From Enoplolaimus lenunculus (Eukaryota; Nematoda; Enoplea; Enoplida; Thoracostomopsidae): DNA of 64,000 nucleotides. Below, piece by piece: positions 10,645-20,340 of this stretch. Position 1 is the stretch's first letter. Every line of letters starts with the position of its first letter. The translations under genes were made by a program, and so were the position numbers. Below the pieces are notes generated by a model that saw only the letters and a list, made by a program, of their open reading frames with translations, was not told the origin of the DNA and ran no database searches. The stretch spans positions 124,001 through 188,000 of the forward strand of contig JASANG010003928.1 of NCBI GenBank assembly GCA_030248215.1, in the 5' to 3' direction.

Positions 10645-12949
10645 ATGGTTTGTCAATGTTTGCTATTGCTATTTGCCGTTTATTCGTGCTTTTCGTTTGG
10701 TGATTTTAGTAAGTAAGAGTTTGGTGTTTAACAAGAGCACATAAAATCATAAGATTGTGATACTTCGTCACATTTTGAATTACAACCATGGGTCAATGTA
10801 AAAAACGCGGGCGGAGCAGTATTATAAGCTTAGCCTAAGCGTAGGCCTAAGCCTAAGCGTAATCTTAAGCCTAAGCCTAAGCGTAAGAATGAGTTTATTC
10901 CGAAGCCTAAGCCTAAGCCTAAGCACAAAAATGAGTTTATTCTTAAGCATATGCCTAAGCCTAAGCCAAGCAGAAAAATAGTCTAAATCTTTAGCTTATT
11001 CTATTCTAGTCCCACAGAAAAACGTTCCGCCCCTGATCTTCATATGGGCCCAACCATGAAGCATACACAGTTCCATCATAAGCGTTTTACTTTCGCACAT
11101 TAATTGATTGAATTAAGCTGTATGTATTACCACTATATTTATCATGCATAATGGAACACATCATACCATTTAGCATTTTGGTACACGATAATTATGGCAA
11201 ATGCTAAACACCCATTCGAGACAGGGGGTACCCTCATTTGGGACCGCATGATGCTTCATGTTTGACATTTAGAATGTGGCAAATTGTCACACTCCATGAT
11301 AGTCATTTTTGGTGCATATTGCAATTAGGCCAGTGTATAGAACATTACCGTGTACGTAGCTGTGCTACTTCGATCTCATATTTCAAACTAAAATCTAAAA
11401 CATAAATTAGAACCAAATCCTAAAACCACATCTTAACGGATGCTACCCTGGCCCCACCTTTGCTAAGTGGCCTGCGAAATTTTTTATTACTAGAAACTTA
11501 GTTGACTTGTTTGAAATCCAATCGCTAACTGGTGAATTAGGAGACGAAGCACACATATGACATCTAGATGGACATATACCAAAACTTCGGGCCCGTGGCC
11601 AGAATAAATAAAGGCGGGCTCAGGCAACCCGTGAAATTTTGACCCACCAGAATAATTTTCAACCTTGCTTGTAAGTCATCGAAAACCGTTGTACGCGTCC
11701 CTATAAATATTTAGCGCCCTCACGCAAGGTGAGCTATCTACGGGCTTGTAAAGTCTTGAAATAATTTATACCAATAATTTTTAATATTTTACTGCAGACT
11801 GAGTTACACCCTTCAGTGTACGTTTTGCCAATTCGTATGGTTTTGTTGAAATTTCAGGAAGTTTTGGAAAAGAAGCAAACTTGAAACTTCACGACGAAGG
11901 CAAAATAATTGAATTTGAAACAGATTCAGGTAAGATTCGTAATACTCAAAAGACCACCTCTAAAACGCAGGTTACGATATTTTGTATCGATGTTAGCTGT
12001 TTATGCGTGTGCTTTATGCGTTGATATCTAATGTATAAGTAAAGGTATGCTACTTTATGCCCAAATTTAACCCTTTCAACTTTCTTAAATTATTAATTTT
12101 AAGTTGCCGTTTAGTTTTCTTAGGGTCCATAAACATAGTAATATAATTTTGCTATTACTTAAATACAGTAATTGAAATATTTAAATAGACAGTAACGCAA
12201 ATTTTTTCTATAAGGCAGTTAAGTACAGGTGTTGAAAATTTTTCTACTCACACAATATTATCAAGAGCGCATAATACAAGAGTATGCGAACCGCTGGAGT
12301 TACACTGAATTTGCGACACTGTTGGAGTATATAAATACTGTCAATGTTGGACTTTACGGTTGACCCGACCTTGAATTTAGTTTGAATAAAAACTAAGCTA
12401 TGAACATGTTTGAACCACATAATTGAGTTAAATTTAACTCTCTTTAACTATATGCATCGTCACGGTATCTCAGCAGCCGTGAATTGTTAGTTACGGGCGA
12501 AAGAGGTATTGTACTAACAAAAACTGTATTTCGAACGGGACTATTTAGCAATTTTGAAAGGATATCGTGTCAAACATTGAAAACGTTTTACGCGTTTTGA
12601 AAAAAGCGTTTTATGTTGCTGAAAAAATAGTCGTTTTCACAAACGCTAACAAGTGTTTGCGTAATGGCGTTTAGCTTTCGCTTCATTTAACACGAAAAGC
12701 GTTCAAATTAGCGTTTGAATTTTGAAACGATTGTGAGTTTTTTCTTATCTAAATTCAGGAACCAACCCTACTGACGAACCGACAGAACCGGTTACTCCTC
12801 AAAAATGCCAACCTGTGACACAGGGTCCAGAATACTGCTACGATTGGCACGGGTCATCATATTGTGATCATCTGAGTCAAAACGAACCCGATATGTGTGA
12901 AGATTTAGTATATTCAAAATCATGTGCTCGATATTGTGGCCGATGTTAG
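10645..12949 (+). CDS. Small secreted protein with C-terminal ShK-like domain
   Basis: Three exons, 10645-10708, 11858-11929 and 12759-12949, join with GT-AG introns in phase 1 to give 108 residues. Residues 1-18 (MVCQCLLLLFAVYSCFSF) are a clear signal peptide. A charged linker and a Pro/Thr-rich stretch (TDEPTEPVTP) follow. The last 50 residues hold seven cysteines and end in SCARYCGRC, matching the CxxxCxxC terminus of ShK domains. ShK domains occur in many secreted animal proteins, including channel blockers, peptidases and matrix proteins, so a toxin role cannot be assumed. The middle exon is unrecognised. The frame is whole. Direct repeats flank the last exon. Confidence 0.8.
10790..11051. 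mobile_element. MITE, TTAGGC-core family (copy 3)
   Basis: Lies in intron 1 of the ShK-like gene. Ends are GGGTCAATGTAAAAAACGC and the inverted GATCTTCATATGGGCCC. The interior is a long run of CCTAAG-type hexamers. Confidence 0.7.
11578..11760. repeat. Dispersed repeat, ACCTTGCTTGTAAGTC family
   Basis: Shares TTTTCAACCTTGCTTGTAAG and surrounding sequence with copies at 14104-14310 and 37720-37900. It lies in intron 1 of the ShK-like gene and carries no coding sequence. Confidence 0.5.
12550..12745 (+). repeat. Repeat R1, upstream of ShK exon 3
   Basis: Contains GTGTCAAACATTGAAAACG, GTTTTGAAAAAAGCGTTT and several AGCGTT words. A diverged direct copy follows exon 3 at 13135-13345. Confidence 0.6.
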
Positions 12950-13134
12950 CTGAGGCGGATTCAGAAATTTCTGATCAGGAGGCGGGCTGGCAAATATCAT
13001 GAAACGCAATTTTACTGTATGCTATATATGTCATGGGCAGCGAAAAGTCGTAAAATAGGCACCTTACCATTTTATCACAAAAAATTCTGACGGGCAGCGT
13101 ATGCCCGCCTCTGGTTCCGCTATACTGGATATTA
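12950..13134. repeat. Dispersed element downstream of the ShK-like gene
   Basis: GGCGGATTCAGAAATTTCTG and TACCATTTTATCACAAAAAA recur, diverged and inverted, near 45890-45980. It is a likely old MITE that begins directly after the stop codon. Confidence 0.4.
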
Positions 13135-13345
13135 GGCTTCGTGTCAAAAAATGTCAAACATTTTCCTTTCGTGTTTTGAAAAAAGCGTTTATATGTTGAT
13201 GCGAACATAACGTTTTGACAAACGCTAAAAAAGCGCTTACTTTATAGCGTTTCACTGCAAAACTGAACGCTTTCTTCTCTTGCAAAAAAGTGTTTTGAAA
13301 GATGCAGATTGAAAAGCGTTTAAGTTAGCGTTATATTTCTGTCGC
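13135..13345 (+). repeat. Repeat R2, downstream of ShK exon 3
   Basis: A diverged direct copy of 12550-12745, sharing GTTTTGAAAAAAGCGTTT, GACAAACGCTAA and AAAAGCGTTTAAGTTAGCG. Confidence 0.6.
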
Positions 13346-13612
13346 GGTTCCTTTGTGAAGTAAATTTTTTTGTGGTACCCAAGCCCGAGTGACAGGTACT
13401 TAGTTGCCTTGGACACTTAACCAAGATAATATCTTTCTGTTTGGTTAATCTGAAATATACCAAGCATGGAATAAGGCAAACGTGTATTGAACAATACTAG
13501 CCACGGATATAAGCATCCGGAGCATAGGATATATCTATATAACCGATTTCTTGCAGTTTGTTTTATATTTTTATATTTTTCGGGTTTTTAACATGTGACA
13601 ATATGTTTGTTT

Positions 13613-13820
13613 GGGCCCATGTATACAACAGGGCCGGATCGTTTGCCGGAGGGGCTTTAATAGAGTCAGTTTAAGCTTTAGGCAATTTTTTGCTTTTTGT
13701 TAGGCTTAGGCTTAGGCTTAGGAATAGACTCATTCATACGCTTACGCTTAGGCTAAGGCTTAGGTTAAGGCTTAGGAATAGGTTTATACTACTGTTCCGT
13801 TCCTGATCTATACATGGGCC
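13613..13820. mobile_element. MITE, TTAGGC-core family (copy 4)
   Basis: Ends GGGCCCATGTATACAACAGG and the inverted CCTGATCTATACATGGGCC. The interior contains GGCTTAGGCTTAGGCTTAGG. Confidence 0.75.
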
Positions 13821-14103
13821 TTTGTTTGTATATATTTTGTATGCCGGTACAACAAAACTTTGTTTTATATGTAAATAAATGCAATGTAGCAAAAAAGTTA
13901 ATTAATATACTGATTTTAAACGGCAACCCATCCAACTTACAGTTTTTTCATTGATAGACCCGTTAGGATTGCGCTATACTCGCCGCGCGCCGCCAGACGC
14001 CGCCGCAACCCATCTCCTGAACTCTCCAAACAGAAATTAAATCCAAAATTTTGCGTTATAATTTCGCTTCGCTTGCGCGCTTTTTTCACTGTCGCTCGGA
14101 ATC

Positions 14104-14310
14104 CTCTTGCACAGGACCGTAGCCAAAGCGAAGCCAGGTGGGCTCAGCCACCTGGAAGAATTTTGCTCCTAATTAGAACATTTTCAACCTTGCTTGTAAG
14201 TCTTTGAAAATTGTTGAATACCGTTCCTGAAAAATTTTATATTCAGCAAGCATGGTGATCTGGCTATAAGTCCTTGCGCTTGCAAAGACAGCAGTTTGTT
14301 AGTATGCGCT
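14104..14310. repeat. Dispersed repeat, ACCTTGCTTGTAAGTC family
   Basis: Second copy of the repeat at 11578-11760, sharing TTTTCAACCTTGCTTGTAAG and flanks. Confidence 0.5.
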
Positions 14311-14513
14311 CGGGACAAAAATATAGCTGATCGACCATATCCACTGATCTTATCGCAGTTAAAGTATGTGAAAAATTTCAAAAGCATACGAATCAGCTGA
14401 AACAATTGTATTTGTGTGAAAAATACAATACTGCTGCATAATGTTGCGCATTAGTCGAATAAATCAAATACATAAATTATAAGGACCTGCCTATAAAGAG
14501 AGTGGGTAATGTG

Positions 14514-14900
14514 CAGGATACAACCGGATGTCTGCCTCCGTTTCCGGCTGCGGCTGAAATTCAACCTCCGGCTCCGGCTTCGGCTTCGGTAGAATTTTTT
14601 CCGGAGGTTCTGGCAATTTCGGTAGTAGAATTTTGCATAGATTTGCAATATTTATCTGTTTAGCGCGTTTCGTTTTACTTTTGTAACGATTTTTAGAAAA
14701 GAATTTCTGAAATTTCGTAGAAAATTAGCGTAAAACCAAACAACTTTACAACATATTGCAGAAATTAGCTCTAAAAATAACTAATTAAGCATCATTTTTA
14801 TTGCCTAATTTAGCCTCAACCCCGGCTCCGGCTAAGGCCAGTTTCGTTGACCTCCGGTTTTAGCTCCGGCTCCGGTATTTTCACCTCCGGTTGCAGCCTA
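14514..14900. mobile_element. hAT-like MITE, CCGGCTCCGG type (copy 1)
   Basis: Starts CAGGATACAACCGG and ends with CCGGTTGCAGCCTA. Flanking GTAATGTG and GTAATGCG form an 8-bp target duplication matching at seven positions. The interior ends are CCGGCTCCGG-rich arrays. Confidence 0.7.
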
Positions 14901-16213
14901 GTAATGCGGAATTTAAAGACTGTGAAGCTTTAGGCTTGTACTTAGGATAAAGTTTAACATTAAGCTTATCTTATAGGCTTAACTAGCTCATGCTTATTAT
15001 AGGAGCCTGTCTAAAAACCTAGACTCACATCCAAACCTGAACGTAAACTTCAGCCTAACCAAAGCCTAAACATAAACCAAAACTTATGCATAAGTCATTC
15101 AACATAAAAGTCTTCCAGTTTCCCTGTGTGTCAGAGTGGACTGGCTCCGGGACGATGAGTGATATTTATTTTTCAACCTCCCTCCTGTTCTTTGACCTCT
15201 ACAATTTTCTGCTTATGCGACCTGTTCTTTATGATTTATGCGTTTTAGTTTAAATATATTTTTAACACATTTGGTACATAAAATATAGATAACATATATA
15301 TATACTTATTACTTTGAGTTAAATGTGACAATATGTCCGTGAATAATTTATTCTATGTGTTGGTACACCAAAACCTTGGTTTATTGTTTGTAAAAATACA
15401 ATAAAACACAAAAAAACGATCAAAGTCAAGCATAAAATGAGTACGTACCGTGGGTGTAAACCAGCTTATATTCAAGAAGAAAGCTGTTGAATCATTCAAC
15501 GTGTATTTTGCAGTATATAAATCAAATATAATGCAATTACATGTGTTTAGGTAATAGTTTTGCGAGGGTTCATCGTAGAAAGCGCGATGTGTAGGTTCAA
15601 ATTAGATTTCCCTATCACTCAGTGATCTCAACAGTCGAATAGAACGCCCGATGTTCAGAAAATAATCAGTTTGACAAGAGCTTTTCGGGCATTGTAGGAG
15701 GCGTATAATTGAATACTCTGTCAATTTTAGTATAAAATAATCAATGAATCTTTAGCAAAATTAATCTTCCAGAAATAAAACTCAAAAACTTTAATAATTT
15801 TAAAACCATTTAAAAATTAGCAATTTTTGTTCGTTGACTGAGGTTAACGCTCTGGAGTCCATGGCAGAGCGGGAAGAGTGGCTCGAAGGTGTCCACAAGG
15901 AAGTGTAGCCATATTAACGCTTTATATATTACTGTTTTGTTCTTTTTACCACAAGCAAGATTTTGATTTGTATCAATGCCAAATTCAGCAAACTTTAATA
16001 AAATTCGTCGGAACAATACAAAATTTGAAGTTGTAAAATTACTTTTCAACCTAAAACATTGAGGTTTTGTAGTTGTTACACCCTCTGTTTACAAAGCGGA
16101 AGGGCCAGACCACCAAACTGCATGTCCCCTGTGGTTACGTTTATGGGCATGCGGCAATTCCCCACTGTTTGCGTACACTGCCGGTGTCACAAAGATTAGT
16201 GTACCCAATGAAA
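14901..16213. other. Intergenic, mostly featureless
   Basis: About 14930-15130 holds degenerate TTAGGC-type hexamers, probably a decayed MITE. The minus-strand open frame 15810-16049 shows no domain. Otherwise nothing was recognised. Confidence 0.4.
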
Positions 16214-16340
16214 ATTTGCCTCTCGGGCAAATCTTAATATAAAAGTATGCCCTTCGGACAAATTTTTATATGAAAATATGCCTTCGGGCAAGTTTTTATA
16301 CAAAAATGTGCCCCCGGGCAAATTTTTCCTAGAAAAAGTA
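16214..16340. repeat. Short minisatellite with GCCTTCGGGC palindromes
   Basis: About four units of roughly 37 bp, each with a TGCCCTTCGGGCAAATTTTT-like core followed by an AT-rich arm. The open frame across it is a by-product of the repeat. Confidence 0.75.
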
Positions 16341-16564
16341 CGCCATTGACAAAAATTTTTGCTAAAGCTGCACTACGACCAGTGACGGTTGAAGAGTGTA
16401 ACATTTCCATATCAGACTCGCTGAATAAATTTTTCAAATGCACCGATTTTTCGCAAGGGGGCTATTTTTAATGAGGGCAAAAAATTTTCGTCACACCACC
16501 GCAGAACATTAGTGGGCATGAAAATAGTAAAACGTATATAAATAGTAGTCCACGCTTTCAAACT

Positions 16565-18635
16565 TTAACACTCAATGCCAAATTTGTCAAAATTACGCAT
16601 AATAATTCCAAGTTGAAGTTTCACCGTTCCCATCGCCGTTGTAACCAATCGGTAGCGATCCACGTTCGAGTAAATCAATTCTGGATTTCGCAGTTGCAGG
16701 CCACCTCCAATAAAACGTCGTCCAACTTCTTCCCTGATTAAAAATAAAATTAAAAAGTGTTTCAACTTGCACTTTGTAACAGCCAATTGGAAACGTGTAA
16801 ACTGATAGAGTACAGCCAGAGATCTGGCTTAAGCTTCGATTCAAAATCAACCTCCAGGGCCGGACTGTTTTTTCTGAGCGTTGAAATAGAGTAAGCTTAC
16901 AACTTTACACTAATTTTTTGCTTGAACTTTAGGCTTAGGCATAAGCTCATTTTTACGCTTAGGTTTAGGTTTAAGCTTATTAAGATGACTACTGTAATGG
17001 CCCTGTTCTACAGATTGGCTGAATCGGTTTTATGGCTACTGTATTGACCCGAATAAGAGGGAGGGGGGTAATAAGAGGGGAGGTCCCCATTTTGAGTCCA
17101 AGTCAATAGGAGTCTGTATCCCTAATAAGAGTCCGTAAGCGGATAGATTCCCTAAATCCTAATTAGAGTCCATAAATGTCAATTAGCCCTTTATTTTAGC
17201 GAATAAATGACTCCAGGGCCAAATAATTTGAGTTCGAAACTTTAAAGCGCATATATTTTGAAAGTACATTCATAATTATTACCTTGTATTATCGCTCAAG
17301 CTATTGACACAAGAGAAATAAATGTTTAATTCAACGGATAATTGCAGTACCGGATATATTTCAGTAACGAAGGGCGGTGGAGCGTGGGTTAAAAATAAAT
17401 CACAGTCCGTAACCGAATAACAAGGGGGTACCCTCTGGAGAGGCCAAATAAATATCAGTCCCCCTCTTTTTCGGGTCAATACAGTGCAGCTTTAATACCT
17501 TGCTGAGCCGGATGGTCTCCAGGTAACGCACTCCAGCTCATGTTCTCCTGGCTGCGTTGGTAGACTGACTGCGCCGTATCCGTAAATCTCGTGCCGGCCA
17601 AAATTGTCCATGTGATACACTTGAACATGTATTTTCGGCCAACCTAAAATTTTTTAAGAAGTTACAAGCGATCTAAACTAGCGTTGCCAGTCCAATATTG
17701 CAGAGTGCAACAGCAATTTAAGACGCATATAAACCACTACAGAGCTTTCAAAACTTTGAAAGCAGAAAAAATAGCTGATGTACTCACTTATTATGAAGAT
17801 TTTGCATGACTTTCGTCATTTTTATAACTATTCGAACATCGACAACATATCTGGAGTGAAAAATTGAGTAATTTTTTTAAAACGAAATTCCCAGTGTTTC
17901 AGTAACAAAACGGAAGCGGGTAAGGTCAAACCTGTTTTAAAAGCATAAACGAACTCTAACACTGCGCGACAACTGCAAAAGTAAAAGAGAAAATGCAATG
18001 CAAATGCGCTCACCTTGAATACTCTTTGTTGAAAAATGTACATCAATTGGATGACAGAAGTATGCGCATTGATCAACTTCAGATGCATCTGTTTGTGATT
18101 GACCTTCTCTTGCACCTTCAAGTACCTGCCAACCTCCACCTGAAAAGCATTTTGAAATGTGCACAGTGTACTGTGAAGATCGAGACAGTCCATTTTGAAC
18201 AGAGTAAGCGACAGCCCGTAGCTGCAGGAGATAAAACTCAACCTCTTAAAAATAGCACTGCTTCCCCGACAAGTTTTTATCCTAACTCCGCGCGCTCCTG
18301 CTAGAATCTTTTCGGCCCACTCTTGACTTTGCAACGGGCCGGGTAACGAGTGCAGCAACATAACTCGAGATCAACCTGTGAAAAAATGCCGAGCTGCCAG
18401 TGGCCAGCTGTTGAACATTGTAAGGAAACGACAAATCAATCTATTTACATGCAAACGTGTACATTCTTAGAGCAGTTGAACTGTTAAATAGGAAAACTGA
18501 AGGAAGAGTTTTCATGGGCTTTTTAGCTCAAGCAGCTGAAGACTTACCAGAGTGAAGACCCCATTTGCAACATAGCGAATTGGAAGGAAAACCTTCTGCA
18601 GACACTAACTGGCCAATGACGTGCAATTCTGCCAT
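16565..18635 (-). CDS. B9D2: B9 domain-containing protein 2
   Basis: Four exons, 18635-18548, 18139-18014, 17643-17499 and 16733-16565, give 175 residues, the same length as I recall for human B9D2. All junctions are GT-AG and phases match (1, 1, 2). The protein opens with [10 protein letters not shown] and continues through [68 protein letters not shown] and [11 protein letters not shown] at the stop. These are B9-domain landmarks across the whole length. B9D2 works with B9D1 and MKS1 in the ciliary transition-zone gate. It is divergent from SLC39A9. Two MITEs sit in the last intron. The identification is firm. Confidence 0.95.
16857..17020. mobile_element. MITE, TTAGGC-core family (copy 5)
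   Basis: GGGCCGGACTG on the left and TACTGTAATGGCCCTGTTCT on the right, with TTAGGCATAAGC and related hexamers between. It lies in the last intron of B9D2. Confidence 0.5.
17038..17485. mobile_element. MITE with ACTGTATTGACCCG ends (copy 1)
   Basis: Inverted ends ACTGTATTGACCCGAATAAG and CTTTTTCGGGTCAATACAGT. A copy in opposite orientation lies at 38955-39383 and a fragment at 32708-32771. The right end stops about 13 bp from the end of B9D2 exon 3, inside the intron that follows it. Confidence 0.8.
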
Positions 18636-19242
18636 GACAACGGTTGTTAGGAATTAATACAGAAATGATACATCTCGATTCAAGCATACTAGCATATTTA
18701 CTCGAATTTTGCAAATGAGCAAGGTAATAAAACTATCCGAACCATATACAATGCGAAATCTAATCTAATTTTAATATTTGCCTTTTAATCTCGTAAAAAC
18801 CTGTCTTTCACAATTTTCTTGATAAACTTGATTAACCTATACCCTTTAGCAAATTAATGTATAACACGTCATATGGACATTTTAAGTACGTGAAAAAAGC
18901 GGATGCGCAATCTATTTCGGCAACTTAATTTACTGTATTGTGTATTTAAGTTCAGAACTAACATGTAGCTGAAAGTTCTTCGACATGTTGATAAATACGT
19001 AGCTAGTTGTATAGTTGAAAGTTTTAGTAAATATATTTCCTTGAAAATTATCTACAATGGAAATGAGTTTACTGGGGTTTACCTTGAGGGGAAAGGGGAG
19101 CCCCATTTCCGACCTCTGCCCACTTGACTGCTCTTCCCAGCTGATATATCTCACACTTTTATGGACTCCTCCGGTAAAAATTGGCTGTGTAAAACGTTAT
19201 ATTTTAAACTTAATTAAGACTCTGAAAACGTAACATTTCAAT

Positions 19243-19322
19243 CAGGTTGGTAGCAACAGAGTAAATCAGTATAACAAATTTTGCTGTGTTTTTTGTACTC
19301 TGTTGCTTTGCTGCCAACTTGG
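19243..19322. repeat. Short palindrome
   Basis: GGTTGGTAGCAACAGAGTA pairs with TACTCTGTTGCTTTGCTGCC across a loop of about 40 bp. Confidence 0.6.
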
Positions 19323-19489
19323 ATATCACCAACTGCGTTGCTTGAACTTAGAAGTTGCGTTAAATACATTTGTGCGTTTGCTTTGAAATCCATGCTATGC
19401 ATAGTATGTTGTCTGCTAGCAGCAGCATACGTGTCGCAAAATGCAGTCTAGTTAGAAGCATCTTTAGAAGATGGCTGTGTGCCGCTGTG

Positions 19490-19690
19490 ACGGAGCATTC
19501 GTCTAATGATCTGTAGGTCACCGTCAGAACTGCATTGTTGGGACGACCCTTCTCCGAAGGACTGCAAGTATCATGGTTTTCCCCTATATTTTTCCGAAAC
19601 ATGGAAACGCCACGAATCAAAACACGGATCTGTCGCTCGTGAGTTAAGCGCGCTACACATTACACCACACGGCCTATATCATATCATTCT
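19490..19690 (-). mobile_element. tRNA-derived SINE (copy 1)
   Basis: On the minus strand a tRNA-like head (GGCCGTGTGGTGTAATG as A-box region, GTGTTTTGATTCG as B-box region) is followed by a body with GGGGAAAACCATGATAC and CGGAGAAGGGTCGTC. The body is shared with the next copy. Confidence 0.6.
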
Positions 19691-19759
19691 TTAACACTAT
19701 ATTTGTACGATATGTAGATACATATGCACATACACATGCTACACGCATATGTACCAAAA

Positions 19760-20010
19760 TTCCCTTTCTTTATTCGGTCGTCCCGGACCGCGAATCCAAA
19801 CTGCTCCGAGTCCATGGGCCTGCAATTTACAAGGCCAATCTATGGGACCGCCATGCCAGAACTGCACGGTCCAGACAACCCCTTTCTCCGATGACTGCGA
19901 ATATACATGGTTTTCTCTTAAATTTTTCGAAACACAGGCCCCGCCGGGAATCAATCTTGAGTGTTCTAACGTGGCGAGCGCCTGGTTTTCGAGCTGTTGA
20001 TGTCCCGACC
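19760..20010 (-). mobile_element. tRNA-derived SINE (copy 2)
   Basis: Same orientation and order as copy 1: GATTGATTCCCGGCG as B box, then GAGAAAACCATGTATATTCG, CGGAGAAAGGGG and TGCAGTTCTGG. It is diverged enough to be an old insertion. Confidence 0.6.
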
Positions 20011-20340
20011 TATCCTGTTAATGCTTTTAAAAATAATTTTGGGTTACGGTTGTGGTATAGGTCGTGCTGGAACAGGAATGAACGAAATTTATGGTTTGTA
20101 TATGTTTCTATATACGTAACTTCTAGCGTTCTAGCCATAACCTACATTCGCATGCACTTAAAATGACATTTTCAGGTGTAAAATATTGTAAAATAACATC
20201 TCGGAAAGATGCACATATAAGAAGACAGATAATTGTCATTATTCCTCTACTTATAATAAATTGACTTAATAATATATACCAATGTACAGTTTATTGTTTT
20301 TTATTATTTATATTATTTTTATTTAAATCTTTGTTCTCAA

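Larger units (their letters stand above)
18636..20340. promoter_or_regulatory. Divergent spacer between B9D2 and SLC39A9
   Basis: This 1.7 kb is the only 5' region available to both genes, so it probably holds both promoters. No clear TATA box or X-box could be assigned. It contains a small palindrome and two diverged SINEs. Confidence 0.5.

Noticed and set aside
10645-12949. Calling the ShK-like gene a toxin
   Set aside because: The ShK fold is common in non-toxic secreted proteins and nothing else here points to venom.
17828-18361. A 177-residue minus-strand open frame
   Set aside because: It overlaps B9D2 exon 2 in another frame. The B9D2 frame explains the sequence.
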